NCBI RefSeq assembly: GCF_012275575.1
Contig: NZ_NPIH01000242.1
Location: 65,141-129,140, forward strand
Reading direction: 5' to 3'
Source: Paraburkholderia sp. SG-MS1
GTDB lineage: Bacteria > Pseudomonadota > Gammaproteobacteria > Burkholderiales > Burkholderiaceae
DNA: 64,000 nt
The stretch's first letter is position 1; each line of letters opens with the position of its first letter. Positions 51,213-59,984 of this stretch are shown here, one piece after another. The position numbers and the translations under genes are program-made. Below the pieces are notes generated by a model. The model was not told the origin of the DNA. It saw only the letters and a list, made by a program, of their open reading frames with translations, and did no database searches.

Positions 51213-52043
51213 TCAGTGACTCGCGCGCGGCGCGAGCAGCACGCGTTTGACCCACTGCAGCGCGCGGTACGGCATCACCAGATGCAGCAGGTTTTTCGCG
51301 ACGCCGAGCCAGTCGTACGGATTGGCGGCGTCGAAGTAGCGCAGTTGCAAACGCAGTGTCGAGGTGATCTGGCGGCGCCGTCTGGTCGCACTGATGCCGC
51401 CTTCGTTCAACTCGTAATAGAGCCCGAGTTCGGGCAGATTCGCGCAGTCGTAGCGCTCCATCAGACGGACGAACAGATCGAGGTCTTCGGCGGACCGATA
51501 CTCGGCGCGATAGTTGCCGACCGCGCGCACGGCGTCGATGCGCAGCATCATCGAAGGATGCGCGAAGCAGGAGCGGAAGAAGCGCACGCGGCGGATCGCG
51601 TGCGGCTCGGCGGGCGGCGTCAGCATGAAGAGCGGCTCGCCCGCGCGCGTGACGACCTGGGTCCACATGCCGAGCCCGGCCACGTTCGGATGTGCCTGCA
51701 TGAACGCGCGCTGCTTTGCCAGACGTTGCGGCACGCTGCGGTCGCCCGCGTCGATGCGCGCGGCATAGCGGAAGCCGCGCTGCGCGAGCGCGTCGATGCC
51801 GGTTTGCAACGCGCGCTCGATGCCGCCGTTCTGCGCCAGGCGCAGCACGTCGATCTTCATGTTGGCGAGCGCCGGCGCGACGATCGGTGGCGTGCTGCCG
51901 TCATCGACGATCAGTACGTGCACCGGCGCACTTTCACTGAACGAGGCGAGCGTGAGATCGACGTCGGCCTGGCCGTTGTACGCGGGCATCAGCACCGCGA
52001 CGTCGTCGAGAGCGGTTTGCGCGGTGGCGGATGCGTTCGTCAT
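51213..52043 (-). CDS. Glycosyltransferase family 2 protein
   Basis: A 276-residue GT-A fold enzyme. The N-terminal VAVLMPAYNGQADVDLTLAS and LIVDDGSTPP bind the nucleotide. ARIDAGDRSVPQRLAKQ stands in the DxD region, and SAEDLDLFVRLMERY has the catalytic-base acidic pair of GT2 enzymes. A C-terminal hydrophobic stretch may touch the membrane. It starts within the wzx stop (ATGA, 52040-52043), so it is translationally coupled to the flippase. Donor unknown. Confidence 0.85.
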   Translation of the reverse strand: MTNASATAQTALDDVAVLMPAYNGQADVDLTLASFSESAPVHVLIVDDGSTPPIVAPALANMKIDVLRLAQNGGIERALQTGIDALAQRGFRYAARIDAGDRSVPQRLAKQRAFMQAHPNVAGLGMWTQVVTRAGEPLFMLTPPAEPHAIRRVRFFRSCFAHPSMMLRIDAVRAVGNYRAEYRSAEDLDLFVRLMERYDCANLPELGLYYELNEGGISATRRRRQITSTLRLQLRYFDAANPYDWLGVAKNLLHLVMPYRALQWVKRVLLAPRASH

Positions 52044-53302
52044 GGGCGCAATTTGAAACGGATGTAATAAAGATTAACCGACGCGGCCGCCAGATAGCCG
52101 GCCGCAAGACCGACCAGCGGGCCGTAAGCGCCGAGTCGCGGGATCGCCAGCAGATTCACGACGAACGCGACGGCCAGCGCGAGCAGCCATTTGGACAGCA
52201 ACACGAACCTTGCCTGGTACTTCAGTACGATAAGATTGCCGATCGCTTCGATGCCGGCCGGCACGGACAGCCACACGGCCCAGCGGAAGATGTCGATCGC
52301 GCCTTCGAAGTCCGGCCCGAACACGCGGCGAATGATGAAACCGGCGAGCAGGTCCAGCACGATCGCGCCGCTTACCATCAATGCGGCGGTCATCGCGGTG
52401 AGCCGCCACATATTGCGGCGCAGTCGCGCGGCTTCCTGCACACGGTAGACGAATGCTGGCGCGATGGTCTGCGCGAGCATCAGCGCGAGCGTGATCCAGT
52501 TTTCGTTCAACTGCTGGGCGGCGGCGTAGCGTCCGAGGTCGGCGAACGAGATGGCCCGCTCGAGCATCAGCCGGTCCAGTTTCAGGAACAGATACATACA
52601 GATCAGGCCGAGCCAGAACACGGTGCCCGCGCTCGCGAAATGCGTGAAGAGCGAACGGTCGAAGCGCCAGTTCAGCCGCCCGCCGTGACGGCGCATGAAG
52701 TAGATCAGCAGGACCGCGCCGATCGCCGCGGATTCGAGCGCCCACAGCCAGCCGAAGCGCGCGGGCGCCGCTGCCGCGCGCACCAGCAGATACACGCAGC
52801 CGGCCTTGAGCACGGCGGTGCTCATACTGGTGAGCAACTGCGGCTTGCTGTAGGTCATGCTTTGCAGCCACGCGTTGATCACGCCGACGAACGGCTCGCG
52901 AAACAGCATCGTCACCGCGAGGCCCGCGAGCATGGCGCCGACGAGCGGCTCGAACACATGCAGCGCGATGCCGAGCCACGTGAGCAGCAACGCGCCGATG
53001 GATACGGTAAAGCGCAATACGAACGCGCTGCCGAGCACGGTGCCGAGCTGCGCGGGCGGCCGGTTGACGATGGTCGGCACGAGAATCTCCGCGCCGCACA
53101 CCCAGGTGATCGGCGAGAGCACCAGCAGCAGCGTGTTCGCGTATTGCCATTTGCCGAACACGTCCGGCCCGAAGTAGCGCGCCAGCATGCCGCTGATCAC
53201 GATCGCGACACCGATTTGTGTGAGTCTTTCGAGCCCGAGCCAGACGATATTCGTGAATGCGCGCGTGACGTCGGGATTGGCGAAGCGTTTGAGCGTCAGC
53301 AT
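52040..53302 (-). CDS. Wzx-type polysaccharide flippase
   Basis: A 420-residue membrane protein with about twelve hydrophobic segments, the layout of Wzx/RfbX flippases of the MOP superfamily, which move lipid-linked repeat units to the periplasm. Recognisable parts are GMLARYFGPDVFGKWQYA and FREPFVGVINAWLQSMTYSK. The start at 53302 gives the usual short cytoplasmic head before helix 1, although AGAGG abuts the ATG, so the exact start is uncertain. No Wzy polymerase or Wzz was recognised in the window, so the unit may be transferred singly or polymerised by an enzyme encoded elsewhere. Confidence 0.86.
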   Translation of the reverse strand: MLTLKRFANPDVTRAFTNIVWLGLERLTQIGVAIVISGMLARYFGPDVFGKWQYANTLLLVLSPITWVCGAEILVPTIVNRPPAQLGTVLGSAFVLRFTVSIGALLLTWLGIALHVFEPLVGAMLAGLAVTMLFREPFVGVINAWLQSMTYSKPQLLTSMSTAVLKAGCVYLLVRAAAAPARFGWLWALESAAIGAVLLIYFMRRHGGRLNWRFDRSLFTHFASAGTVFWLGLICMYLFLKLDRLMLERAISFADLGRYAAAQQLNENWITLALMLAQTIAPAFVYRVQEAARLRRNMWRLTAMTAALMVSGAIVLDLLAGFIIRRVFGPDFEGAIDIFRWAVWLSVPAGIEAIGNLIVLKYQARFVLLSKWLLALAVAFVVNLLAIPRLGAYGPLVGLAAGYLAAASVNLYYIRFKLRP

Positions 53303-53448
53303 CCTCTGGCCGTCTGCCGGTGCATGGATGCGGATTGCGCAGCGGCACTGCGCGCGTTCGCCCACCTGGCCGACTGCTGCGGCAACTTTACAAATGGAGG
53401 GCGTCTAAGCATTAGAATGGCGTTATTGAGGCGGGTCAGAAGAACGCA

Positions 53449-53454
53449 ATTATA
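53449..53454 (-). promoter_or_regulatory. Candidate -10 element for the wzx-galE run
   Basis: TATAAT on the minus strand, 147 bases before the wzx start. TTGCCG lies 20 bases further upstream, too far for a normal -35, so only the -10 is suggested. Confidence 0.35.
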
Positions 53455-53519
53455 AGTTGGAACCGGATCGCTTCCGGCAAGGGCGCACCGCAGCATGTCA
53501 GTGCTACTTTTCATCGCTC

Positions 53520-53540
53520 GTTTTACCGCTAGTTTTACCG
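53520..53540 (+). repeat. Short tandem repeat GTTTTACCG upstream of phosphomannomutase
   Basis: GTTTTACCG occurs at 53520-53528 and 53532-53540, a 12-base period, about 50 bases before the phosphomutase ATG in the divergent wzx/PMM gap. A paired operator-like site is possible, but two copies could also be chance. Confidence 0.3.
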
Positions 53541-53592
53541 ATGGTCAGCGGTGCGCCGGTCAAAATTTTCCATTGCACGTAAGTGAGCCAAC

Positions 53593-54987
53593 ATGATCTC
53601 CAAATCCATTTTCAAGGCGTATGACATTCGCGGCGTGATCGGCAAGACGCTCGACGCCGATGCCGCACGCTCCATCGGCCGCGCATTCGGCAGCGAAGTG
53701 CGCGCGCAGGGCGGTGACGCGGTCGTGGTCGCGCGCGACGGACGCCTGTCCGGTCCCGAACTGATTCAGGCATTGTCGGACGGTCTGCGTGCGGCCGGTG
53801 TCGACGTGGTCAACGTCGGCATGGTGCCGACGCCCGTCGGCTACTTCGCGGCCAGCGTGCCGTTGCAGCTCGAAGGCGGCGAGCGCCGCGTCGACTCGTG
53901 CATCGTCGTGACGGGTAGCCACAATCCGCCTGACTACAACGGCTTCAAGATGGTCCTGCGCGGCGCGGCCATTTACGGCGAACAGATCCTCGCGCTGCAT
54001 CAGCGCATCGTCGACGAAAACTTCAGCGAGGGCAGCGGCACGTACACCGAGTACGACATTGCCGACGCGTACCTCGATCGCATCGCCAGCGACGTCAAGC
54101 TCGCGCGCCCGATGAAGATCGTCGTCGATACCGGCAACGGCGTCGCCGGCGGCCTCGCGCCGAAGCTGTTCAGGAAGCTCGGCTGCGAGCTGGTCGAACT
54201 GTTCACCGAAATCGACGGCAACTTCCCGAACCATCACCCGGACCCGGCTCATCCGGAAAACCTCCAGGACGTGATTCGCGCGCTGAAGGAAACGGATGCG
54301 GAAATCGGCTTCGCGTTCGACGGCGACGGCGACCGCCTCGGCGTCGTCACCAAAGATGGCCAGATCATCTATCCGGACCGTCAGCTGATGCTGTTCGCCG
54401 AAGAAGTGCTGTCGCGCAACAAGGGCGCGCAGATCATTTACGACGTGAAGTGCACGCGCAACCTCGCGAAGTGGGTGAAGGACAAAGGCGGCGAACCGCT
54501 GATGTGGAAGACGGGCCACTCGCTCGTGAAGGCGAAGCTGCGCGAAACCGGCGCGCCGCTCGCCGGTGAAATGAGCGGCCACGTGTTCTTCAAGGACCGC
54601 TGGTACGGTTTCGACGACGGCCTGTACACCGGTGCGCGTCTGCTCGAAATCCTCACGCGCGTCGCCGATCCGAGCGCGTTGCTGAACTCGCTGCCGAACT
54701 CGAACTCGACGCCGGAGCTGCAACTGAAGCTCGAGGAAGGCGAGAACTTCGAGTTGATCGCACGTTTGCAGCAGAACGCGAAGTTCACCGGCGCGGACGA
54801 CGTCGTGAAGATCGACGGCCTGCGCGTCGAGTATCCGGACGGCTTCGGCCTCGCGCGTTCGTCGAACACCACGCCGGTCGTGGTGATGCGTTTCGAAGCC
54901 GATAACGACGCGGCGCTCAAACGCATCCAGGAAGACTTCCGCCGCGTGATCCTCGCGGAGAAGGCCGACGCGAAACTGCCGTTCTGA
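53593..54987 (+). CDS. manB: Phosphomannomutase / phosphoglucomutase
   Basis: A 464-residue alpha-D-phosphohexomutase that interconverts mannose-6-phosphate and mannose-1-phosphate (and often the glucose forms). The N-terminal FKAYDIRGVIG is the family start. The phosphoserine is S109 in TGSHNPPDYNGFK. Metal-binding Asp residues are D243, D245 and D247 in DGDGDRLG. The sugar-specifying loop contains GEMSGHVFF, the form seen in dual-specificity AlgC-type enzymes. It feeds ManC (7665) and, through glucose-1-phosphate, RfbA. A strong terminator follows. Confidence 0.95.
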   Translation: MISKSIFKAYDIRGVIGKTLDADAARSIGRAFGSEVRAQGGDAVVVARDGRLSGPELIQALSDGLRAAGVDVVNVGMVPTPVGYFAASVPLQLEGGERRVDSCIVVTGSHNPPDYNGFKMVLRGAAIYGEQILALHQRIVDENFSEGSGTYTEYDIADAYLDRIASDVKLARPMKIVVDTGNGVAGGLAPKLFRKLGCELVELFTEIDGNFPNHHPDPAHPENLQDVIRALKETDAEIGFAFDGDGDRLGVVTKDGQIIYPDRQLMLFAEEVLSRNKGAQIIYDVKCTRNLAKWVKDKGGEPLMWKTGHSLVKAKLRETGAPLAGEMSGHVFFKDRWYGFDDGLYTGARLLEILTRVADPSALLNSLPNSNSTPELQLKLEEGENFELIARLQQNAKFTGADDVVKIDGLRVEYPDGFGLARSSNTTPVVVMRFEADNDAALKRIQEDFRRVILAEKADAKLPF

Positions 54988-55047
54988 CGGCTGAAGCGGC
55001 GGCGCGGTTCGGCTGGGCTCGCCGGGCCTGGAGCGCCGCCGTGGTCG

Positions 55048-55083
55048 AACGCGGCGCGGGTTTATTACCGCGCCGCGTTTTTT
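55048..55083 (+). terminator. Intrinsic terminator after phosphomannomutase
   Basis: CGCGGCGCGG (55050-55059) pairs perfectly with CCGCGCCGCG (55068-55077) around an 8-base loop, followed by TTTTTT (55078-55083). It lies 61 bases after the stop of the phosphomutase gene and separates it from waaC. Confidence 0.92.
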
Positions 55084-55243
55084 CATGCCATTGACATGCG
55101 ACGCGTTAAAATTGCGGTCCTCGTGAGAAAGCGCCGGGCCGTCCCAGGCTTTCTCATCCCTCGGGGGCCTGACGCGCGGCGGCAGGTTGGAGACTCTCTC
55201 AACGCATCTTCGGGCCGGACAGCCGGTTTTCTCACTCTTGAGC

Positions 55244-56239
55244 GTGCAAAAGATACTCATCGTGAGGGTGTCGTCTCTCGGCGACGTCGTTCACAACATG
55301 CCGGTGATCGCCGACATCCGACGCCGCCATCCGGATGCGCAGATCGACTGGCTCGTCGAAGAAAGCTTCGTCGGGCTCGTGCAACTCGTCACCGGCGTGC
55401 GACGGGCAATTCCCGTTTCATTGCGGCGCTGGCGCAAGCGCATCCTGTCGGTCGACAACTGGCGCGAAATCGGCGCGTTCCGGCGCGCGCTCGCGGCCGA
55501 GCACTACGATCTCGTGATCGACTGCCAGGGGCTCATCAAGACTGCGTGGGTGGCGAGCATGGCGCGTGGGCCGCTCGTCGGCCTCGCGAACCGCACCGAG
55601 GGCGCGGGCTTCGAATGGCCGGTGCGTTTCTTCTACGACAAGCGCGTGCCGATCGAGCCGCGCACCCATGTGGTCGAACGCACGCGGCAGCTGGTCGCCG
55701 CGGCGCTGAACGACCCGCCGCCGCAACCGACCGACGAAATCGACTTCGGCCTCGATACCGGGCGCGCGGCGCTGGCATTGTCGGAGGCGAATCTGAACCT
55801 GCCGGTGCCGTACGTGGTGTTCGTGCACGCGACCTCGCGCGCCGACAAGCAATGGCCCGACACCGCGTGGATCGAGTTGGGGCAGTCGCTGGTGCGGCGC
55901 GGCGCTTCGATCGTGCTGCCGTGGGGCAGCGACGCCGAGCGCGCAACCAGCGAGCGTCTCGCGAAGGAATTCGGCGCGGCGGCAATCGTACCGCCGAAGC
56001 TGTCGTTGCCCGCGGTGGTCGGCCTGATCGAAGGCGCGGCGGCGACGGTCGGCGTTGACACAGGTCTGGTTCACATCGCGGCGGCGCTGAAGCGGCCCAC
56101 GGTCGAGTTGTACAATTTCTCGACCGCGTGGCGCACTGGCGGATACTGGTCGCCGAACGTCGTCAATCTCGGCTCGGCCGGGCAGCCGCCCACGCTGCAG
56201 CAGGTCAAGTCGGCGCTGACCGGTTTTGGTCTGCTGTAA
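55244..56239 (+). CDS. waaC: Lipopolysaccharide heptosyltransferase I
   Basis: A 331-residue GT9 enzyme that adds the first L-glycero-D-manno-heptose to Kdo of the lipid A inner core. The N terminus KILIVRVSSLGDVVHNMPV is diagnostic, with the Asp of SSLGDVVH as catalytic-base candidate. The donor-side block GVDTGLVHIAAALKRPTVELY is intact. GTG at 55244 gives the family N terminus; TTG at 55238 and ATG at 55187 are alternatives. It starts the waaC-kdoO-waaA run behind a terminator, so a promoter should lie at 55084-55243; TTGACA at 55094-55099 is a -35 candidate without a spaced -10. Confidence 0.94.
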   Translation: MQKILIVRVSSLGDVVHNMPVIADIRRRHPDAQIDWLVEESFVGLVQLVTGVRRAIPVSLRRWRKRILSVDNWREIGAFRRALAAEHYDLVIDCQGLIKTAWVASMARGPLVGLANRTEGAGFEWPVRFFYDKRVPIEPRTHVVERTRQLVAAALNDPPPQPTDEIDFGLDTGRAALALSEANLNLPVPYVVFVHATSRADKQWPDTAWIELGQSLVRRGASIVLPWGSDAERATSERLAKEFGAAAIVPPKLSLPAVVGLIEGAAATVGVDTGLVHIAAALKRPTVELYNFSTAWRTGGYWSPNVVNLGSAGQPPTLQQVKSALTGFGLL

Positions 56240-56285
56240 CCCGTGTGCGCTTCGCCTTGCGCACCCTCCGTTCTCAAGGGCGACC

Positions 56286-57170
56286 ATGAACGAAACCCAG
56301 ATCATCGAAGTAACGAACGCCGACTGGCACGCACGCAACCTGTCCGTACCGCGCGAGATGCTGCTTGCCGGTGTCGAGCGCGGCAAGGTGCTGTACTTCC
56401 CGAACCTGCGCTTTGCGATCGAAGGCGGCGAGCAGGCGTTGCTCGATCCCGCGCTCGCCGATCCGGGCCGCAAGAACATCAGCCTCGAACCCAACGGCGG
56501 CGCATTGCACGGCGTGGCCGGCGACGCCGTCACGCAATCCGCGGTGCGCGCGTTGATCGCGCGATATCAGACTAATGCGCGCACGCTGGTCGACGGCCTG
56601 TTTCCCGAATACAACGGCCGGCTGCGCGTCGCACCGACCAGCTTGCGGCTGCATCAGGTGGAAACGCGCGAAACCTCATGGCGCAAGGACGACAGCCGTC
56701 TGCACGTGGACGCGTTTCCGTCTCGTCCCAACTATGGCGAGCGGATTCTGCGCGTGTTCACCAACGTCAACCCGCATGGCGCGCCGCGCGTGTGGCGCGT
56801 CGGCGAGCCGTTCGAGGACATGGCCAAACGCTTCCTGCCGCGTATCAAACCGCAGATGCCGGGCGCGGCATGGCTGCTGAATCTGTTGCACGTGACCAAG
56901 TCGCCGCGCAGCGAGTACGACCATCTGATGCTGCATCTGCACGACGGCATGAAAGCCGATCTCGACTATCAGAAGTCGAGCCCGCAGGAGACCATGCCGT
57001 TTCCGCCGGGCTGCGTGTGGGTGTGTTTCTCCGACCAGACCTCGCACGCGGTGATGTCCGGCCAGTTCATGCTGGAGCAGACCTTCTTCCTGCCGGTGAA
57101 GGCGATGGCGCAGCCCGAATGCGCGCCGCTCGGCATTCTCGAACGGCTGAAGGGCAGGGCGCTGGTTTGA
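56286..57170 (+). CDS. kdoO: Kdo 3-hydroxylase (Fe(II)/2-oxoglutarate dioxygenase)
   Basis: A 294-residue protein of the Kdo hydroxylase family known from Burkholderia and Yersinia, which converts the outer Kdo of lipopolysaccharide to Ko. The iron triad is expected at H140 and D142 (LHVDAFPS) and H254 (SHAVMSG). There is no signal peptide or membrane helix; the enzyme works on the cytoplasmic face on Kdo2-lipid A. The ATG at 56286 is chosen because the longer frame adds a Cys/Arg-rich noncoding stretch. Its place between waaC and waaA supports the call. Confidence 0.88.
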   Translation: MNETQIIEVTNADWHARNLSVPREMLLAGVERGKVLYFPNLRFAIEGGEQALLDPALADPGRKNISLEPNGGALHGVAGDAVTQSAVRALIARYQTNARTLVDGLFPEYNGRLRVAPTSLRLHQVETRETSWRKDDSRLHVDAFPSRPNYGERILRVFTNVNPHGAPRVWRVGEPFEDMAKRFLPRIKPQMPGAAWLLNLLHVTKSPRSEYDHLMLHLHDGMKADLDYQKSSPQETMPFPPGCVWVCFSDQTSHAVMSGQFMLEQTFFLPVKAMAQPECAPLGILERLKGRALV

Positions 57171-57279
57171 GCGCCGCGTTCCTGAGGGTGAGGCGAGGCG
57201 CGCGCGCCGGTGCGTTCGAGCGCGCGAAGAATGCGGAACGTGCGCAGGAGGCTGCGGCTTTCGCCCTCGCGGAGCGCCG

Positions 57280-58593
57280 ATGCTGAGGGCGATTTATCAC
57301 GCGCTCTGGTGGATCATCGCGCCGCTCGCCGTGCTGCGTCTGTTGATCCGTTCGCGCAAGGAGCGCGGTTATCGGGAGCATATCGGCGAGCGCTTCGGCT
57401 ACTCGCGCGGGCGCTTGCCCGAGGACAACGGGCCGCTGATCTGGGTGCATGCGGTGTCGGTCGGCGAGACGCGCGCCGCGCAGCCGTTGATCGAAGCGCT
57501 GATCAAGGCGCGCCCCGACGCCCGCATTCTGTTGACCCACATGACGCCGAGCGGCCGCGCCACCGGCACGGAGATTTTCGGCGACCGCGTGTTGCGCAGC
57601 TATCTGCCGTACGACATGCCGCATGCGGTGCGGCGCTTCCTGCGTGCGTGGCGGCCGTCGCTCGGTCTGGTGATGGAAACCGAAGTGTGGCCGACGTTGA
57701 TCGACGAATGCCGTCGCGCGGATGTGCCGCTCGTGCTGACCAATGCGCGGATGTCGGCGCGCTCGTATAAACGCGCGGCCAAATTCGGCGGCGCGACGAA
57801 GGATGTGTTCGGCGGTTTCTCGCGCGTACTCGCGCAGAGTCCCTCGGATGCCGAGCGGCTTACCGCGCTCGGCGCGCGCAACGTCGCGGTGCTCGGCAAT
57901 CTGAAGTTCGACATGAGCACGCCGCCGGAGCTGGCGGCACGCGGTCATGCGTGGCGTGCGGCGATCGGCACGCGGCCGGTGTGGGTTGCGGCGAGCACGC
58001 GCGAGGGCGAAGAGGCGCTGGTGCTGCAGGCGTTCGCCGCGCTGAACGTCGAGGACGCGCTGCTGATTCTGGTGCCGCGTCATCCGCAGCGGTTCAACGA
58101 AGTGGCGGCGTTGGTCGAGAAAGCGGGGCTGCGGCTCGAACGGCGTTCGAGGTGGGCGCCGGATGCGAAGGTGGCGTCGGCGGCCGTGGCGACGGGTGGC
58201 GCCATACCGGCGTTGCCAGCCGGAGTGACGGTGCTGCTCGGCGATTCGATGGGTGAATTGGGCGCTTACTATGCCGCCGCGGACCTGGCGTTTATCGGCG
58301 GGAGTCTGTTGCCGCTCGGCGGGCAGAATCTGATCGAAGCGTGCGCCGTTGGCGTGCCGGTGCTGATCGGGCCGCACGTGTTCAACTTCACGCAGGCCAC
58401 TGCGGACGCGGTTGCGGCGGGCGCCGCAGTGCAGGTGCAAGACCCGGCCGATCTCGCGCGCGTCTTGCGCGAACTGTTCGGCGACAAGGCGCGGCGGCTC
58501 GCGATGGGCGGCGCGGCATCGGCATTCGCCGCGCGGCATCGCGGGGCGACGGCGCGAACGGTGGATGTGTTGATGGCGTTGGTGCCGGAGTGA
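57280..58593 (+). CDS. waaA: 3-deoxy-D-manno-octulosonic acid (Kdo) transferase
   Basis: A 437-residue GT30 enzyme that adds Kdo from CMP-Kdo to the lipid A precursor. An N-terminal hydrophobic anchor (residues 5-23) is followed by HAVSVGETRAAQPLI, with the expected catalytic Glu at E63. The C-terminal donor block includes LVPRHPQRF and GGSLLPLGGQNLIEACA, as in other WaaA proteins. Length is close to E. coli WaaA (425). It ends 45 bases before the convergent ureG stop, and no terminator-like hairpin was seen in that gap. Confidence 0.96.
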   Translation: MLRAIYHALWWIIAPLAVLRLLIRSRKERGYREHIGERFGYSRGRLPEDNGPLIWVHAVSVGETRAAQPLIEALIKARPDARILLTHMTPSGRATGTEIFGDRVLRSYLPYDMPHAVRRFLRAWRPSLGLVMETEVWPTLIDECRRADVPLVLTNARMSARSYKRAAKFGGATKDVFGGFSRVLAQSPSDAERLTALGARNVAVLGNLKFDMSTPPELAARGHAWRAAIGTRPVWVAASTREGEEALVLQAFAALNVEDALLILVPRHPQRFNEVAALVEKAGLRLERRSRWAPDAKVASAAVATGGAIPALPAGVTVLLGDSMGELGAYYAAADLAFIGGSLLPLGGQNLIEACAVGVPVLIGPHVFNFTQATADAVAAGAAVQVQDPADLARVLRELFGDKARRLAMGGAASAFAARHRGATARTVDVLMALVPE

Positions 58594-58638
58594 GGGGCGG
58601 GGCGCGATAAGCACGACCCGTCCATCGAGCCCACGACA

Positions 58639-59292
58639 TCAAACCTTCAACAACCCCTTGCGCTCGATGAACCCCACCACCTGATCCAACCCGTCGAGCG
58701 CCTTCAGATTGCACATCACGAAGGGCCGCTCGCCGCGCATCTTCTTCGCGTCTGACGCCATCACGTCGAGATTCGCGCCGATCATCGGCGCGAGATCCGT
58801 CTTGTTGATCACCAGCAGATCCGACTTCGTAATGCCAGGCCCGCCCTTACGCGGAATCTTCTCGCCGCCCGCCACATCGATCACGTAGATCGTCAGGTCC
58901 GACAGTTCCGGGCTGAACGTCGCCGCGAGGTTGTCGCCGCCCGATTCGATGAACACGATGTCCGCATCGGGAAAACGCGTCAGCATGCGGTCGACGGCTT
59001 CGAGATTGATCGACGCGTCCTCGCGGATCGCCGTGTGCGGGCAGCCGCCCGTTTCGACGCCCATGATCCGCTCGGCCGGCAACGCGCCCGCCACGGTCAA
59101 CAGACGCTGATCCTCTTTCGTATAGATGTCGTTGGTGATCGCGACGAGGTCGTACTGGTCGCGCATTGCCTTGCAGAGCATTTCGAGCAGCGTGGTCTTG
59201 CCGGAGCCGACGGGTCCGCCGACGCCTACACGCAGCGGCGGCAGCTTCTTCGTACGGACGGACGAATGGGCGGGATGATGAGGTGCGTTCAT
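58639..59292 (-). CDS. ureG: Urease accessory GTPase UreG
   Basis: A 217-residue SIMIBI-class GTPase that delivers nickel to urease together with UreF and UreD. The P-loop is GGPVGSGKTT (25-34). The metal-binding ETGGCPHTAIRED has the conserved Cys-Pro-His, and NKTDLAP is the G4 motif. VFIESGGDNLAATFSPEL matches the family exactly in layout. It is the last gene of the ure run, 11 bases after ureF. Confidence 0.97.
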   Translation of the reverse strand: MNAPHHPAHSSVRTKKLPPLRVGVGGPVGSGKTTLLEMLCKAMRDQYDLVAITNDIYTKEDQRLLTVAGALPAERIMGVETGGCPHTAIREDASINLEAVDRMLTRFPDADIVFIESGGDNLAATFSPELSDLTIYVIDVAGGEKIPRKGGPGITKSDLLVINKTDLAPMIGANLDVMASDAKKMRGERPFVMCNLKALDGLDQVVGFIERKGLLKV

Positions 59293-59303
59293 GATGGATC
59301 GAT

Positions 59304-59984
59304 TTATGAGCGGAAAAGCCGCGAATACTGCGACTCGTGACGCGCCGACAGAATGCCGAGTTGCGGCGCGAATGTGTTGATGTTCTCGGGCGAGGTGGCC
59401 AGCGCGCGCGTGAGCGCGGCATCGATCGGCTCGTGCAACGCGACGATGATGCGCTGACCCGCGAGTTGTCCCAACGGCACGGCCTTCAATGCGGCGGCGG
59501 CCTGGTTCTCGACCCAGCTGAATGCATAGGCGGCGAGCGTGGCGTCGACGGCGGCGTCGTGCGCGTAGGCGGCGAAGGCGAATGCGGTCGGCTGCGCGAG
59601 CGGCGTGAGCGAGGCGAGCGTCGCGCGTCTTTCAGCATCGCCCCATTCGAGCGACACGCACAACTGCCGCAGCGACCAGCCCATCTGTTCCGTTTCGCGG
59701 CGCAGTTCCGCGGACTCGCGGCTCGCGAGGAATTCGCGGTTGGCCTCAGCGAGGCCGGCGGTGTCATGCGAACGCCAGCGCTCCATTTGATGCGCGAGGA
59801 ACGGCAACTCGCCGTGCGCGAGCACGTCGGTCAGCCCGCGCTCGATCCACGCGCGCGCAGAGTCGGCGTCGGTGATCAGTTGCGCTTCGATCGCCGCTTC
59901 GAGACCCTGCGAGTAGCTGAACGCCCCGATGGGCAACGCCGGCGACGCGAGATGCAGCAGCGCGGTGAGTTCAGCGATGCGCAT
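59304..59984 (-). CDS. ureF: Urease accessory protein UreF
   Basis: A 226-residue all-helical nickel-insertion chaperone. The N-terminal ALLHLASPALPIGAFSYSQG, with GLE following, is the UreF signature. The C terminus holds LAGQRIIVALHEPI. The open frame extends upstream in the region encoding the UreE His-rich tail, but the ATG at 59984 begins the family sequence and overlaps ureE by 14 bases, suggesting coupled translation. UreF bridges UreG and the apo-urease complex. Confidence 0.95.
   Translation of the reverse strand: MRIAELTALLHLASPALPIGAFSYSQGLEAAIEAQLITDADSARAWIERGLTDVLAHGELPFLAHQMERWRSHDTAGLAEANREFLASRESAELRRETEQMGWSLRQLCVSLEWGDAERRATLASLTPLAQPTAFAFAAYAHDAAVDATLAAYAFSWVENQAAAALKAVPLGQLAGQRIIVALHEPIDAALTRALATSPENINTFAPQLGILSARHESQYSRLFRS

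Noticed and set aside
52031..53455. 474-codon plus-strand frame opposite wzx
   Set aside because: It is a hydrophilic Arg/Gln/His shadow of the flippase gene, which has the expected membrane helices on the other strand.
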